From assembly GCA_019671135.1 (NCBI GenBank), contig JAHRHY010000003.1, positions 434,001 through 498,000 on the forward strand: a DNA stretch of 64,000 nucleotides. The letters run 5' to 3'. Origin of the DNA: Linnemannia hyalina (lineage: Eukaryota; Mortierellomycota; Mortierellomycetes; Mortierellales; Mortierellaceae). Position 1 is the stretch's first letter. Every line of letters starts with the position of its first letter. Made by a program: the position numbers and the translations under genes. Below the pieces are notes generated by a model that was not told the DNA's origin, searched no databases, and saw nothing but the letters and a program-made list of their open reading frames with translations. Positions 38,709-48,031 of the stretch are shown one piece after another.

Positions 38709-41700
38709 CTAGATACGAATGAAGGGGATTCTTCCCATCCTCTCCATCATTGACAACCTCCTCCTTCCTAACAAACTCTCCAACAAACGCTCGTCAGCAG
38801 CGCGTGGGTCCTTGGTCGCCCCAGGGCACCTTCCTTCACAATGTGTGGCTAGCGAAGCGCCACACGGACAGAAACCATCATGCGTGATGTAACCGTATCC
38901 TTGACTCCAGTCACCTCGGGGGCCTGTGTACTTGGATGTCTTGTCCTTGGCAGAGATGCCCTGGGTCTGCTCCCACGCGATCGTCGCGGAGCACCGAGGT
39001 TTCCAGATCAGCTCCGAGGCCTGCGCCTCCAGGTAGCCAACAAACTTGTGAAGGACTGTCTTGGCGATGGACATTGGGGTCCGGAAGACCGCGGACCATT
39101 CAGTCAACATGCTCAAGGGGGTGATGCCGCGGAGGAGATCCGACACATTCCACATCGGTTTCTCGTCTCGATCGAGAGCTGGACTACCGCTGTGCACGGC
39201 TCGAGCTCCACCGATGGAGGAAAATCCTCGTACATGATCTGCATCCGAAGGGGGCCACCAGTGTATGGGTACTGGCCTCGGTACCTGACGACCTCTGTCC
39301 ACCGCGCGTTTGTATTCCCGCTTCCTGGCTGCGTTGTAGCTGTTTGTGGCCTGCACACCCCACTCATTAATCTTGCCCATGGCCTCCTTCCAGATCTCAG
39401 TGGTGGTCTCAGCTGCCGAAGGGCATTTCCAGACGTGATCGTTATCCTCCTTCTCGAGCTCGCATCGTCGGCACACGCATGTTGGGTACAGGTTGGGCTT
39501 GCGAGCCTGCATGGAGTTCAGAGTGGGCAGCATTCCATGCAGCTTTTTGATGTGATGTGTTCTTTGGTGGGAGTCCTTGCTGTTGCTGTAAAAGGTGAAG
39601 ACTGCGTGCCTGTCGTGGACATAAGCCAAGGTCGAGTTCCATTCCACGTCCTCGATGTCAGGGATCGCCCTCTTGACCCGCCTCTGTGACGTCCAGGCCT
39701 GATGGTGACGGATTGTCGATTGTTGTTTGAGGAGCTGACGTAGATCGATTTCAACAATCCCGCCGTAACAATGTGCAAAGGTCGTGATATCCGTCTGTTG
39801 AGTGAGATCCACCATCCAGGGCACTGAACCACTCTGTGCTGCCACCTTCGCCGCCTGATCCGCAAGTTCGTTTCCGTGGATGTTGCTGTGACCTTTGATC
39901 CACACCACCTCAACCCCGCCTGGCCGAGATTCCACAACCTGACAAAGCACCGCCCAGATACCCGCATATGTACTCCTGAATCGCTTCCTCGGTAAGGTGT
40001 CCCGACGATTCTTCACCAGGCGACTATACTGATCCACCACTGACTGATTGTCCAGCTTGACCACAATGTCCTGTTCCGGTGGTGCTGACAGGACTGCGGC
40101 TAATAAGCCCATGAGCTCGGCCTTAGCCGAGGATGCGTGACCGTCCGTTCGTCCTTGTACTGTCAGAGGGTTGTCCTGAGTGAGATCCACCACTCCAAAG
40201 GCCTGGGATACTTCTAGCGTTCCCGAGTTCAGAAGAGATCCGTCAGAGTACAGGACGCGAGGGGTGGAGTTGTCGACGTGTGTGTCCTGAACTACGCGCA
40301 TGGACGCCGCCTCTACTGGAGACAGGCAAAGGGGGCCGATCTGTGTGGTCGGGGGTCCTGGTACAGGCGGTGGCTGGACTTGATGGCGTTCTTGCAAAGG
40401 AAAGCTAGCATCTGTGTCAAAGGCTGGTTTGTATCGTGGTTTCGTTTCCTTGAGGCTGGATAGGATCTCTTTTAGGCGAGCGACGACCAAGCGGTGTTGT
40501 TGACGGAGTGCTTCCTTGTCCTTTTTCTGCTGCAGTCTCCTGGCTTGGTGTTGTTGACGGAGTGCTTCCTTTTCCTCATTCTGCTGCAGTCTCCTGGCTT
40601 GGTGTTGTTGATGGAGTGCCTCTGTTTCTTTCTGCTGTTGCAGTTTCCTGGCTTGGGAGGATTCCAGCTGTTGCACCCTCAATCGATAGTCCTCTGCTTT
40701 CCTGGTCAGCCTGATCTCCAAATCCGAGCGAAGAGAGACAAGGCGATGAGCACGGTATTCGTTGACGGCCTCGGTGGCCCGGCGACGTATCCCAAGGGCG
40801 ACGGTCTTGCGACGACTAGAAATTGACTTGATGCGGGCGGCTGCGTTGTCGGCCTGAGTATTGGTCATCAAAAGAATGGCAGCCAGTTCTTGTGGTTTCC
40901 TGGCAAGTTGACTCCGGTATCGGCTTCTGAGTCCATCATACTTTGTGTTGTCTGCCGACTGTTTTTTCCTGGTGTCGCTGTTGATGCGAAGGATCTCGGC
41001 ATCGTATTCGGCCGCGGGACGGAGGAGACGCTCTCTGCAAGCGTCGTCCAGTGTGTCGACTGCTCGCTCAAAGACAAGATCGGTTGTATCAGGCGGGAGA
41101 GGTGAGGGGGTGGTGAGAGTTGCTGGAGTGGGGGTGGTGAGAGTTGCTGGAGTGGGGGTGGTGAGAGTTGCTGGAGTGGGGGAGAATGTTGGAGTAGGGG
41201 GACATGTTGGAGTGTTAGGAGTGTTGGGTGGTGGAGTACCTGTCAGAGAAGGGCCGGGACTCAAAACTGGAGTTGGAACAGTGACAGGCGAAAGAGCCGG
41301 CGATGAGACGGGACTCGAGACTGGGGCAGGAACGACGACCTGCGAAAGGACTGGAGACGATAATAGCGAAGGAGGAGTGGATGAGAGTAAAGGAGAAGGT
41401 GACTGAGGAGAAGGTGACTGAGGAAAGATTGACTGAGGGAGAGAGAGGAGAGAAGGAAGAGAAGAGAGAGAAGAGAGAGAAGAGAGAGGAGAGAGAGAAG
41501 AGAGAGGAGAGAGAGAAGAGAGAGGAGAGAGAGAAGAGAGAGGAGAGAGAGAAGAGAGAGAAGGATCAAAGAGAATAGAAGAGATTGGCGCAGAGAAAAG
41601 ATCAAGAGGGTTGAAATTGGAGAACGAAGAGAGGGGAAGCAAAGAAAGAGGGGCAAGGGAAAAAGAAGAAGTAGAAAGAAGAGGAGGAAATATAGGAGGA

Positions 41701-41828
41701 GAAGAAGATATAAAGAGGGAAGACGATTGATTGACAATAAAAGAAGAAACGTCAAAAATAAGAGAGGTATCGGAAGAGAAAGGTACAGAAAGAGATAGTA
41801 AAAGGGAAAACGCAAACAAAGAGAGCAA
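38709..41828 (-). CDS. Retroelement protein: coiled coil, RNase H, zinc knuckles
   Basis: An uninterrupted frame of 1039 residues. Residues 1-250 are Ser/Leu/Pro/Thr-rich and encoded by a GA minisatellite and PATLTTPT repeats. Residues about 385-450 form a Gln/Lys/Glu coiled coil with three similar units (QARRLQQ...EALRQQH). An RNase H fold follows at about 520-680, with the four catalytic acids in LYSDGS, AKAELMGLL, VKLDNQSV and GNELADQAA. A zinc-knuckle-like CVCRRCELEKEDNDHVWKC lies near 783, as in the C-termini of LINE ORF2 proteins, and a second cluster CPCGASLATHCEGRCPG near 983. Endonuclease and reverse transcriptase domains are absent over the full length. The Met at 41828 is the first in frame; the true start may lie further in. 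It could be a deletion derivative of a LINE ORF2 or a chimera of an ORF1-like coiled coil with an ORF2 tail. Confidence 0.75.
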   Translation of the reverse strand: MLSLFAFSLLLSLSVPFSSDTSLIFDVSSFIVNQSSSLFISSSPPIFPPLLSTSSFSLAPLSLLPLSSFSNFNPLDLFSAPISSILFDPSLSSLSPLSSLSPLSSLSPLSSLSPLSSLSSLSSLPSLLSLPQSIFPQSPSPQSPSPLLSSTPPSLLSSPVLSQVVVPAPVSSPVSSPALSPVTVPTPVLSPGPSLTGTPPPNTPNTPTCPPTPTFSPTPATLTTPTPATLTTPTPATLTTPSPLPPDTTDLVFERAVDTLDDACRERLLRPAAEYDAEILRINSDTRKKQSADNTKYDGLRSRYRSQLARKPQELAAILLMTNTQADNAAARIKSISSRRKTVALGIRRRATEAVNEYRAHRLVSLRSDLEIRLTRKAEDYRLRVQQLESSQARKLQQQKETEALHQQHQARRLQQNEEKEALRQQHQARRLQQKKDKEALRQQHRLVVARLKEILSSLKETKPRYKPAFDTDASFPLQERHQVQPPPVPGPPTTQIGPLCLSPVEAASMRVVQDTHVDNSTPRVLYSDGSLLNSGTLEVSQAFGVVDLTQDNPLTVQGRTDGHASSAKAELMGLLAAVLSAPPEQDIVVKLDNQSVVDQYSRLVKNRRDTLPRKRFRSTYAGIWAVLCQVVESRPGGVEVVWIKGHSNIHGNELADQAAKVAAQSGSVPWMVDLTQQTDITTFAHCYGGIVEIDLRQLLKQQSTIRHHQAWTSQRRVKRAIPDIEDVEWNSTLAYVHDRHAVFTFYSNSKDSHQRTHHIKKLHGMLPTLNSMQARKPNLYPTCVCRRCELEKEDNDHVWKCPSAAETTTEIWKEAMGKINEWGVQATNSYNAARKREYKRAVDRGRQVPRPVPIHWWPPSDADHVRGFSSIGGARAVHSGSPALDRDEKPMWNVSDLLRGITPLSMLTEWSAVFRTPMSIAKTVLHKFVGYLEAQASELIWKPRCSATIAWEQTQGISAKDKTSKYTGPRGDWSQGYGYITHDGFCPCGASLATHCEGRCPGATKDPRAADERLLESLLGRRRLSMMERMGRIPFIRI
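41440..41562. repeat. GA-rich minisatellite inside the retroelement frame
   Basis: About six imperfect copies of an ~18-bp GAGAGAGAAGAGAGAGGA-like unit, translated on the minus strand as LSPLSS repeats. Multiples of three keep the frame open. Confidence 0.85.
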
Positions 41829-41929
41829 AAAAGAAGGGAAAGGAAGGAAAGTAGTGGGAAAGAAGAAAAAAGGGAAAGTGGTGAATATAGGGGTGGCAAT
41901 TCACGACATACCATCAAGCGATTACAAGA

Positions 41930-42000
41930 GCGTGGTTGGTTTAGTGGTATAATTACCGCCTGCCACGCGGTAGACCCGGGTTCGATTCCCGGACCACGCA
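41930..42000 (+). tRNA. tRNA-Gly (anticodon GCC)
   Basis: A 71-nt cloverleaf without intron. The acceptor stem GCGTGGT pairs perfectly with ACCACGC, discriminator A. Anticodon stem ACCGC/GCGGT encloses CTGCCAC with GCC at positions 34-36, reading GGC and GGU. The T arm is CCGGG-TTCGATT-CCCGG, with a full B box; the A box lies in GGTTTAGTGGTA. Closely matches eukaryotic tRNA-Gly(GCC). The CCA end is not encoded, as expected. The long retroelement copy ends just upstream. Confidence 0.97.
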
Positions 42001-43138
42001 ACTCGTATCCTTTGATACCTTCTGAGCTATGAAGAAAACCGCGAGCATCTCATCCTGATGATGCAACTCTTGGCTTCGTGCCTTGAAACAGTGCAACAAA
42101 CGAGCTCTTCTTTTTTTTTCTTTTGCTTCAAGGTCTAAGAGAAGAAAGTAAAGAACGCGTTCATTTTCTATTTCTTTCGTTCAACGACATGGCTGTCGCC
42201 GTGAAGTTTTTTTTTTTGCACCTTATGTCGTTGACACGCTCATAGCTTTGACGTCCTAGGCAAATCTCCTTCATTTTATTATCGTAACCCTTTGAGTGAA
42301 GGCGCAACGCTTGCAGATTCAACTCCTTACCGATCTCACGTTCAGGTGCAACTGCACTGAGTCCTAGTCTCTATCGCGTCAATCTTCTTTCTTTCGGTGT
42401 GTAATATTCTTTTCGCGCGTAAGATAGCATACAACAATGATTTTGGTTCGCCGAGGTGCATAGAAGACGAAGCCGAGAAGAATACAGGGCGCGTCTCTCA
42501 AGTAATCAATCTGGTAGTTCTTTCATCATCGCGATGGTGTAGCTCGAGGTTTATGGCTGGTAGCTTTTGCGGGGGGGTTTTTAAACTCCTTGGTTATTTG
42601 AAGAACGCGTCCTGGTCGACGAGTGTTCAAATCTCGTGAACGACGTAGTGCGACCTCATACAGATTCAATTGCTCATTCGTGCCAGATATGACTACAAGG
42701 CGTCTGCCCAGTGTCTTACACCCAGCGATCACTGTCACTATCTCGCCGTTTTGCTCTCTGCGCTTTCATTCCATTCAACATTCAATTTGACGGTGAACAA
42801 CAGCAAACAAAGGGACTCTTTAGGGGGTTCAATTGTTCGCGTTCTGGTACACGACTAGCGTGAACGCCGATAGATATTCACGATCGGCTGACACCGCTTG
42901 TTCCCTGCGCCTGCTTTGCAAGCAATAGAATTATTTTAACGAAGCAAGGGTGGGTACAATGGTATTCAGGTTTTTTTTAATGGGATGGACACTGGAGAAA
43001 GAAAAGGAGTAAAGATCTAATTAACGATGATGACACCTTTGCCTATCCTGCTTGGGGACTCGGCGGCATATTACAAAAAACAACTACAAAAACTACAAAC
43101 AACTACAAGAAGAAAAAGTGAAGAAAAATGAAAGTGAC
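42001..43138. other. Intergenic, downstream of tRNA-Gly and CWH43
   Basis: No supported gene. A 10-bp inverted repeat (42181-42190 with 42225-42234, TCAACGACAT) encloses a T-run. Weak tRNA-like A- and B-box matches occur at 42530-42650 but do not fold. The right end is the 3' flank of CWH43. Confidence 0.5.
42111..42119 (+). terminator. First T-run downstream of tRNA-Gly (candidate Pol III terminator)
   Basis: T9 on the non-template strand. It is the first run of four or more T after the tRNA, but lies 110 bp beyond it, leaving an unusually long trailer. Confidence 0.45.
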
Positions 43139-46100
43139 TTATGCGTAGTAGTAAGGACGGTCAAAGACATGGAAGCGGTGCTTCCGAACACCCTCGCCAT
43201 AGAACATGGAAGGGAATCGAAGACCCTCGGGAACTTGGTGTTCCGAGATCTGGGCATATGTCTCCTCCTTCTTGAAGTCCTCGATCGACTGAGACCGGTC
43301 CCAGGAGGTGGGGTGATCCTCCAAGAGCTGGTATTTGCCAACCTGGATCTCGGTATCGGTAATACCTCCGTGGGAGACGCGGGCGTACCCAGTACGCTTG
43401 ACGCCACGGAAGGCGAGGTATTGGCACCAGCGATCCCAGTCCGAGACCTCGATATCGTGAACATGGCCTCCATCCATCAACAGCTCGTAGATCTCCTGTC
43501 CCTTACCAGGCGTGGTGACGACGTATCCCAAGAACAAGAAGGGATTGTCAGACTCGCGCATGATACGACCCAACTCAGTGGTCTGCAACTGACGATCCAA
43601 AAGATCCTCCTCTTGACCGTTGTGAGAGACAATGACATCGACCTCTTTGCCATAGACATCCAAAGTAGCATGGATGGCGCAAGCAAGCTCACCCTTAGGC
43701 GAGGGCAAAAGGTGGTGCGTCGAGCGCTTGATAGGGAACTTGGAGAGCATAGTGCATCCCCAGGTGTGCTTGGTAGGACCTGGACCATAGTCAGCATACA
43801 TGTTGAGGTCCTCAGCCAAGAACTGAGTCAAGTCACGGTTGCCCATGATGATCCTCTGCAAGTCAGACTCCAAGAGACCAATGACATCGAGCTCCAAATC
43901 CCTGATGACATCGCGCATACGGAGCTCACTGCTGTACATGTCGTTGTCGATAGCGAAGTGGATGGTCCAAATACCGGCAGTAATGAGCTTGTGCTCGGGG
44001 TGGTGAGGCTGAGGAGTTGACTTGGGAAGGCGGTTGTAGCATACACCAATCGAGGCGAGGACCAAACCGACCAAGGAGAGCTTGGCATAAACACGAGCTG
44101 CGTTGAAGGAAGAGCGAGCCTTAGCCTCGGAGATGACTGTCCAGGCAGAAGAGTTGGAGTTGAAGATTCCGAGCAACAAGCAGGTCTGCATGGCGATCAA
44201 GACATAGTCGGTGCGCTCTCTCATGACCTCACCACCGGGGACAAAGGCATATGCGACAACCCATACGTGAGCCAAGGCCAAAAAGTTGTAGACGAGCATA
44301 GCCAATAAAAAGGTGCGACCTGGGGGCTGACGAGACAATGAGCGGAAGAGGGCGGGAAAGAGCGACAGAGCATATACGGTAAAGACGATTCCACCCGCGA
44401 AACCAATGTCGCCCTCATTGAAATGGAGAACAGCGAGACCGGCGGTTCCAATAGCCCACCAGATCAAGGAAGTGACCCAACGGCGCTTCGAAGAGAGAGT
44501 AAGACCCATGGCCATAGCAGCAATCACCATCAATCCGCCAGGGACGGGCTGAGGACCAGTGTTGGGGTATCCGCCAAGAGACCAACGGCTGATAGTGGTC
44601 GAGTCAGTAAACATGGAGTGGAGGCAGAAGAGGTATCCACCACCGCCGATAGCAGCCAAGAGCCAGCTCTCACCCTTCTTGTGACTCTCGATGGTCTGGG
44701 GTTCGTCCGTACCAGGTTCTTTGCGCAGCATGACCTGGACAGCAGCGAGAACTCCCAGCACCAATCCGATCATGTTTTGACCACCGGTGTTCTCGTTCAT
44801 GATGGGCCAGATGGGGTTGTTGGCCCACCAAGCCTGTTTGACGACGTTATGAAGGATAAGACCCAAGGCCAAGGTCAAGACACCACGCTCGGCACGTCCA
44901 TTTTGATGGCGCTGGCCAAAGAAGGTGGCGCCCCAGGTAAGAAGGGAGAGTGAGACACCGGCGGCAACAGCCATAAGGCGGTGGGCTGGATCGGCAATCT
45001 TGTAAGAAAGAACTCCGACCAGGGAAAGCAAATGAACAATGCCCTTGTAGCGCTCAATTCCACGACGAAGGAAGTTCAAGCCCAACAGCCCAGCAGTGAC
45101 GTTGCAGAAGAGGAAGGCCTCATATCCCGAAATACCCATGTGCCAGAGGGGGAAGTACCAGATCATAAGAGGCAACGAAGTCAACATCGACCAGAAAACA
45201 AAGCCTATATGATAGGGATGGAGTAGAAAGCGTTAGTAAGCTTGTCTTTTTTTTACACCGAGCAGAAGCGCAGCCATGGTTAATATTATTGAGGACGAGC
45301 AATTGGTTTTTACCAAGGTAGACATCGGCGGCAAAGGAGATGATCTCGAAAGGCTTGATGCTTCCGATGGCAGCTCCGACACCCTTTTCGCTTCCTCCGT
45401 AAGTCTTGAGGTCATTCAGGGCGCTGCTGTTACCCTCCCGCTTGCCACCCATGCCAATGTCGACTACACGGAACTCGAAGGTCTCAAAGTCGATCAGGCA
45501 GACGGCATCGAAGGCGAGGTCCGAGAAGATCAGAGACCACTCAAAGAAGGCATAGTAGGTGTATGCTAAGATTCCAAGAGGAAAGAGAATGGAATAAAGT
45601 ACGAGTTGGTAAACATTCTGCACTCCCTCTCCCTCCTTTTTCTTACTTTGGCTTGTGGTATCACCAAGGGGAAGACTAGATCGTGAGAATATGAAGACTT
45701 ACCTCCAGGAATGCGGTGGACATTATGCTGGATGAAAAAGTAGACCATGGGGATCAATGCTCCGAAGAACGTGTAGGCAAACAATTTTCTGTACTGCTGG
45801 GCCTTGGGGTTCTGAGGGGCGGTCTTGATGGTGCCAACAACGTGAGGGATGGTGCAGAGCAGGTAGACAATCATGGCAATGTCGTGGATGTCGTGATCGT
45901 CCGAAGAGGTAATGTAGACCCATCCACCACAGGCAATTGTCCTGACAATGTCGTTAGTCAAGAGGAACTTGGCAAAGCCCTTGGAGCCGTCCGCGGGGAC
46001 ATTGCGGATAGTCAACAAGTACCAGAGGTAGCACAACCCCAAACGAGGACCTATTTTTTTCCATGAACAAAAAAGAAGGTTCGAGTTAACGCCATTGCGG

Positions 46101-47417
46101 TTTCATGATGTCGATAGCGACCCTGGTTTCCATCGAAAAGTACAGCGGTTCTTCCTTGTCTTTACCAGAGGCCAGGGCGATAAAGATCTGGCAGATGTTG
46201 CGTTCAGGGTACCAGTCTCCTGTAGTGGCGCTAACACTGGGGAACCATTCCTACGATGATGTACAACATATGAGTATTGGCGAAAGCATTGTGTTAGGGG
46301 AGATTTGATTCGAATATCTATCCTTGATTTTTCCTCCTTTTTTTGTTGCAAGCAGAAGAGGCCTACATCGGGATAGCCGGCGACGCCATTCTTGACGATC
46401 TTGTAGTAGTGGCCGTAGCATCCGATGAAGAGGGCGAGAATGAAGGCGGCTAAAATAGGTCCCGGGTCAAGAAAGAACGAGAGATGGACATTCAATTGTA
46501 AAAAACAAGCGATTCAATAGAGTTAGTCGGCAGGGACGGATCAAAAGACGGCTCTCTATTTTTTTCTCAGTGATATCGGCACATGGGACAAAATAAAAGA
46601 AAAGATGAGCGATGACGACCTGGTCCCTGTCCCTGTGCCTGCGTGCAGAGAGAAGGGCCATGTCCAAGGCGCAAAAGTGGAGGAGCAGCGGGAAATGGAA
46701 GGGAAGTGGAACAGAGAAAGGAATTGGGATATCCATTGTCCCGACTGACTGAACAACCCAGTAGAAACATACCCACAGGCAGGCTGTCAAAAATAATAGA
46801 GCGCAAGAACCAGTTTCGCGCACAAACACTCACCGCTCACACCTACTCACTGCCCACTCCCCGCTCACACTCACTCTTTACAGCCCCGTCGTTATCGCTT
46901 CCTTTCGCTCACTCCGCAGCCTCCCAGAACCAACCGGACAGGTTTGTGTCGGTGAAAAACAAACCCTCACTCCTGTCTTGCCATTACTAATCCTTGAAGC
47001 CCAAACCAAATAAAAGTGAATGAGAGAGGTCATGCCCACATGGGAAGTGGTTGAGTGCTTGCCGCGAACAGGTTCAACAGTGTCAGTTCGGTTCCTGAAC
47101 AAAGGCATGACTAAGAAAACTTACACGCGCCAAAAATGGTGTGAACCAAGGGAACTGAGGTTCCTGGAATCTATTGAAGAGTCAAAAAGGAAAGCAGAAA
47201 GGAAATCAGTTTTTGTTCTTTGTCAGGCGCGTGTTGGATGGAGCGAATGAGTTGCGTCGCCAAGAAGGAAAGGGGACTCCTGTCCTCATAGTATCCTGGT
47301 GTTGCAAGGAAGCGACGAAGACGCGTTATTGTATATGTGTTTGTACAACGAAGGCGATGGCCATGGAAGACTCACCCTTGCGAGGACCAGGCCCTTCTTG
47401 TCTGTGACGAGGGCCAT
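43139..47417 (-). CDS. CWH43: CWH43, GPI-anchor lipid remodelling protein
   Basis: Seven exons (47417-47376, 47170-47125, 46449-46367, 46250-46166, 46050-45703, 45565-45314, 45204-43139) give 973 residues, close to the 953 of yeast Cwh43. The first two coding exons are only 42 and 46 nt; they complete the first membrane span ([18 protein letters not shown]), followed by [19 protein letters not shown] and [12 protein letters not shown] of the Frag1/PGAP2-like half. Many membrane spans follow. The C-terminal ~270 residues are a soluble endonuclease/exonuclease/phosphatase-like domain ([40 protein letters not shown]). In yeast the protein exchanges the GPI diacylglycerol for ceramide in the ER membrane, so GPI proteins of this fungus probably carry ceramide. 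The second intron is 675 nt and purine/pyrimidine-skewed; the others are 109-205 nt. Confidence 0.93.
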
Positions 47418-48031
47418 GTCGAAAGCTAGAATGCGTCGGGGGGGAGAGAGGGTCGAGGGGTTGAAGGAGGAAAGTGAGGAAGGGAGAAAAGCAAGAAAAT
47501 GCGGGTTATAGAGAACTTCAGGTCTGTTCGGGTCTATTCGGTGACGTTTTTTTTATTTTGTTTCCGTGCCTGAACCTTTTGAACAAATTCGGGCGTACAG
47601 GACACGACAGGACAGGACCAGCACTGCTTTCTCAGGGACTTGCCTCGCATGGAAAACATTCGCTCACTTCAGCAGGCAAGGTTCTGGCGGACGCCGTTGT
47701 TTCACACGACAGCAATGCACGTGGTGGGACAACTATCTTCTTTCCTTTTATTCGGAGGTGTGGCTCTGGGTATTTGCTTTTCAAAAGCAATTGGGAATTA
47801 GGAAACAAAATGAATAAAAAGATAGCTCCCATACTCTTCTTATTATTTGGAAGGAAGAAGGGGTGTGGTGTAATGGTCGTCAAAGGGTACTCTGAATAGT
47901 ATGTGGTGGTAGTGTTGAGGGGGGACCATATACGAATATGGTCATAAAAAATCGTTACAAAGTAATAAAACAAAGAAAAGCAAAAGAAAAAACAAAAGCA
48001 AAAAAAGAGAATAGAAAAACTGCGGGTGATT
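47418..48031. other. Intergenic between co-directional genes
   Basis: About 610 bp with no gene: the CWH43 promoter side and the 3' flank of the Ala/Glu-rich protein gene. Nothing notable is seen. Confidence 0.5.

Larger units (their letters stand above)
38522..41888 (-). mobile_element. Non-LTR-type retroelement with RNase H ORF but no reverse transcriptase
   Basis: The 3' end is defined by a T15 run at 38522 (poly-A tail) and the 187-bp 3' untranslated region common to all copies. The body is one open frame (38709-41828). The 5' boundary is uncertain: purine-rich sequence (plus strand) runs to about 41888, some 40 bp before a tRNA-Gly gene. No long terminal repeats and no reverse transcriptase are visible, so mobilisation would need enzymes from a partner element. 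Confidence 0.75.

Noticed and set aside
38880..39689. 269-residue plus-strand frame, also present in the neighbouring copies
   Set aside because: Antisense of the retroelement ORF; it recurs only because the copies are repeats.
42001..42110. C/D box snoRNA in the tRNA-Gly trailer
   Set aside because: A TGATGA is present, but no D box CTGA follows within a usable distance; the only nearby CTGA lies before it.
42532..42650. Possible second tRNA (A-box-like TAGCTCGAGG and B-box-like GTTCAAATC)
   Set aside because: The T arm only forms with a nine-base loop and no acceptor stem pairs; no cloverleaf can be drawn.
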